From Thermoplasmata archaeon (lineage in GTDB: Archaea; Thermoplasmatota; Thermoplasmata; Thermoplasmatales; Thermoplasmataceae), in assembly GCA_021816385.1 (NCBI GenBank), contig JAKAYJ010000070.1, forward strand, positions 1 through 6,273: a stretch of 6,273 nucleotides of DNA, given 5' to 3'. This document shows, in pieces, positions 5,401 through 6,273 of this stretch (positions within the stretch are counted from its first letter, which is position 1; each line of letters starts with the position of its first letter). The notes under the pieces are model-generated. The model did not search any database. It worked only from the letters and a program-made list of their open reading frames with translations, and was not told the origin of the DNA. Both the position numbers and the translations under genes were made by a program.

Positions 5401-5496
5401 ATGACGTTCTTGTTTTGCAGAGAGTTATCTTTACAGTTCTTAAAATTGACAGGAATTAGTTTCTATTTCGCCATCGCTAATAGACCCAGTTCATGA
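5401..5496 (+). CDS. Tiny hydrophobic ORF (31 aa), weak call
   Basis: An ATG directly behind the HNH stop is preceded by the SD-like AGGTGGTGAT (5391-5400), the best ribosome-binding match in the right half. The 31-residue product is hydrophobic and aromatic (MTFLFCRELSLQFLKLTG), with no detectable family. The remaining bases to 5529 show nothing else I can support. At this length it could easily be chance. Confidence 0.2.
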   Translation: MTFLFCRELSLQFLKLTGISFYFAIANRPSS

Positions 5497-5529
5497 TGAT
5501 AATTGGTTCTGGACATTTAACATATTGTG

Positions 5530-5937
5530 TCAGTCATTGGTAAAGTATCCTATCTCAACCGGCGCACTATCCGGCAATAGATAGTCTCCTATTCTGATGC
5601 CATAAATCTTAAAGGGGTTTAAACTCTGAAAAGACACATCACTTTGCAGAGAAGCCGTAAGTGATGCCATATTTTCCAACGGAGCAGTCATCCTTCCAAG
5701 ATTTCTGGGCAGAATGGCAGATAAGGAGGAGTGAATGAACCTTATCTTTGACAAAAAGCTAATCTGCAGGAGTGCGGTTGACTTATAAGGCCGTGGTATA
5801 ACTCCCAAACCATCGTACTCCACGATCAGAGATAAGCGGAATGAAAGATTTAGCTTTTCACTATTAGCAGTAATCACGATCTTAATAGGATTGGATTGGT
5901 ATTCTTTCGCTCCGTTTTCATCGACCTTTATCTCCAC
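5530..5937 (-). CDS. Unrecognised protein, 5' end probably cut off by the IS
   Basis: The GTG at 5935-5937 gives 135 residues, but the frame stays open upstream for about 40 more codons to a TAA at 6058-6060, which lies within or next to the IS end, and no ATG, GTG or TTG occurs in that extension. The extension from about 6020 inward reads like protein (SGHLILPIAELL, then FNDSKVELEKSIVEIKVDEN). It therefore belongs to the gene, and the GTG is an artefact of truncation. The product is mixed alpha/beta with no motif, membrane segment or Cys cluster that I recognise; the C terminus is DYLLPDSAPVEIGYF. It is convergent with the recombinase-HNH pair. Function unknown. Confidence 0.55.
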   Translation of the reverse strand: MEIKVDENGAKEYQSNPIKIVITANSEKLNLSFRLSLIVEYDGLGVIPRPYKSTALLQISFLSKIRFIHSSLSAILPRNLGRMTAPLENMASLTASLQSDVSFQSLNPFKIYGIRIGDYLLPDSAPVEIGYFTND

Positions 5938-6020
5938 TATGCTTTTTTCTAACTCGACCTTCGAATCATTAAAACATAGTAATTCAGCAATTGGGAGAAT
6001 AAGGTGGCCACTTTCACTAG

Positions 6021-6273
6021 TATAGCGTTTCCATAATACACCAACAATACTATAACGTTATTCCTCCAGGCATCTCATCCATTTTCCATTTCCATGTGAA
6101 TACAACAGGCTCGTTGTTGATTTCCTGGATATATTCCAGCATGCGTTTCTTCAGTTCATCCTTCGAATCAGCCCTTATTCCTCTTAGCATGGATCGTGCC
6201 ATCTTGCTGAAGAACATCTCTATTATGTTGAGCCATGATGCATGTGTTGGTGTAAACACGAAATGGAATCTCC
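6021..6273 (-). mobile_element. Right-hand (3') end of an IS630-family insertion sequence
   Basis: The transposase stops only about 30 nt from the likely outer end. Members of this family insert at TA, and TATA at 6021-6024 is the first candidate just outside the transposase, so the terminal inverted repeat is expected within about 6023-6050 (plus-strand reading GCGTTTCCATAATACACC). The boundary is inferred: the partner repeat and the TA duplication lie outside the window. Beyond 6021 the DNA continues as coding sequence of the interrupted gene. Confidence 0.55.
6050..6273 (-). CDS. IS630-family transposase, C-terminal part (5' end outside window)
   Basis: The frame enters from the right edge and ends at TAG (6050-6052). 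The visible part begins RFHFVFTPTHASWLNIIEMFF. The motif HASWLNxIExFFSK is the last part of the DDE catalytic core of IS630/Tc1-type transposases, in which the Glu of IIEMFF is the third acidic residue. It is followed by the typical Arg-rich helix (MARSMLRGIR), the DELKKRMLEYIQEINN helix and the aromatic VFTWKW near the end. IS630 enzymes cut and paste their element into TA dinucleotides. The rest of the gene, including the two Asp residues, lies beyond the window, so intactness cannot be judged. Confidence 0.85.
   Translation of the reverse strand, partial: RFHFVFTPTHASWLNIIEMFFSKMARSMLRGIRADSKDELKKRMLEYIQEINNEPVVFTWKWKMDEMPGGITL

Overview
The window looks archaeal and fits an acidophilic Thermoplasmatales-type euryarchaeon, although no rRNA, tRNA or core gene is present to fix the lineage. 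The reasons are heavy use of AGA/AGG/ATA codons, A/T-rich TATA-like boxes about 25 nt upstream of start codons (typical of leaderless archaeal transcripts), very few Shine-Dalgarno sites, and an envelope protein packed with N-glycosylation sequons. The gene content is accessory: a tyrosine recombinase, two different nuclease folds, a decayed antirestriction-type metallopeptidase and an IS630-family transposase. This suggests an integrated plasmid or virus, or a genomic island.

Left part (1-1410, relatively GC-rich): the 3' part of a coiled-coil protein that enters from outside the window, followed 7 nt later by an ArdC/IrrE-like HExxH metallopeptidase reading frame. That frame carries an in-frame TGA inside the conserved region. 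Behind it lies a roughly 360-nt zone with one weak small ORF on the plus strand and a short start-less frame on the minus strand. It looks like decaying DNA.

Centre (1411-3600, clearly AT-richer): a 387-aa membrane-anchored, externally exposed protein built of three related beta-rich modules; a 59-aa zinc-ribbon protein; and a complete stand-alone GIY-YIG nuclease-family protein. The zinc-ribbon gene, the GIY-YIG gene and the recombinase gene each have the same upstream element, GTTAACTTTT-N7-AACYYAA, with fixed internal spacing. This points to shared control of three separate transcription units.

Right part (3600-5400): a tyrosine recombinase of only 210 aa that keeps the catalytic R-K-KxxR-H-Y set but lacks a recognisable core-binding domain. 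It is followed 21 nt later by a 352-aa HNH-type protein with flanking zinc-binding clusters, so the two may form an operon.

Right end (5400-6273, minus strand): an unrecognised reading frame that stays open upstream of its first start codon until it meets the 3' end of an IS630-family element, whose transposase leaves the window. The simplest reading is that the IS inserted into this gene.

No CRISPR array, tRNA or rRNA was found. The points most worth following are the shared promoter element, the GIY-YIG plus recombinase plus HNH grouping, and the repetitive glycoprotein-like surface protein. None of this proves a new system.
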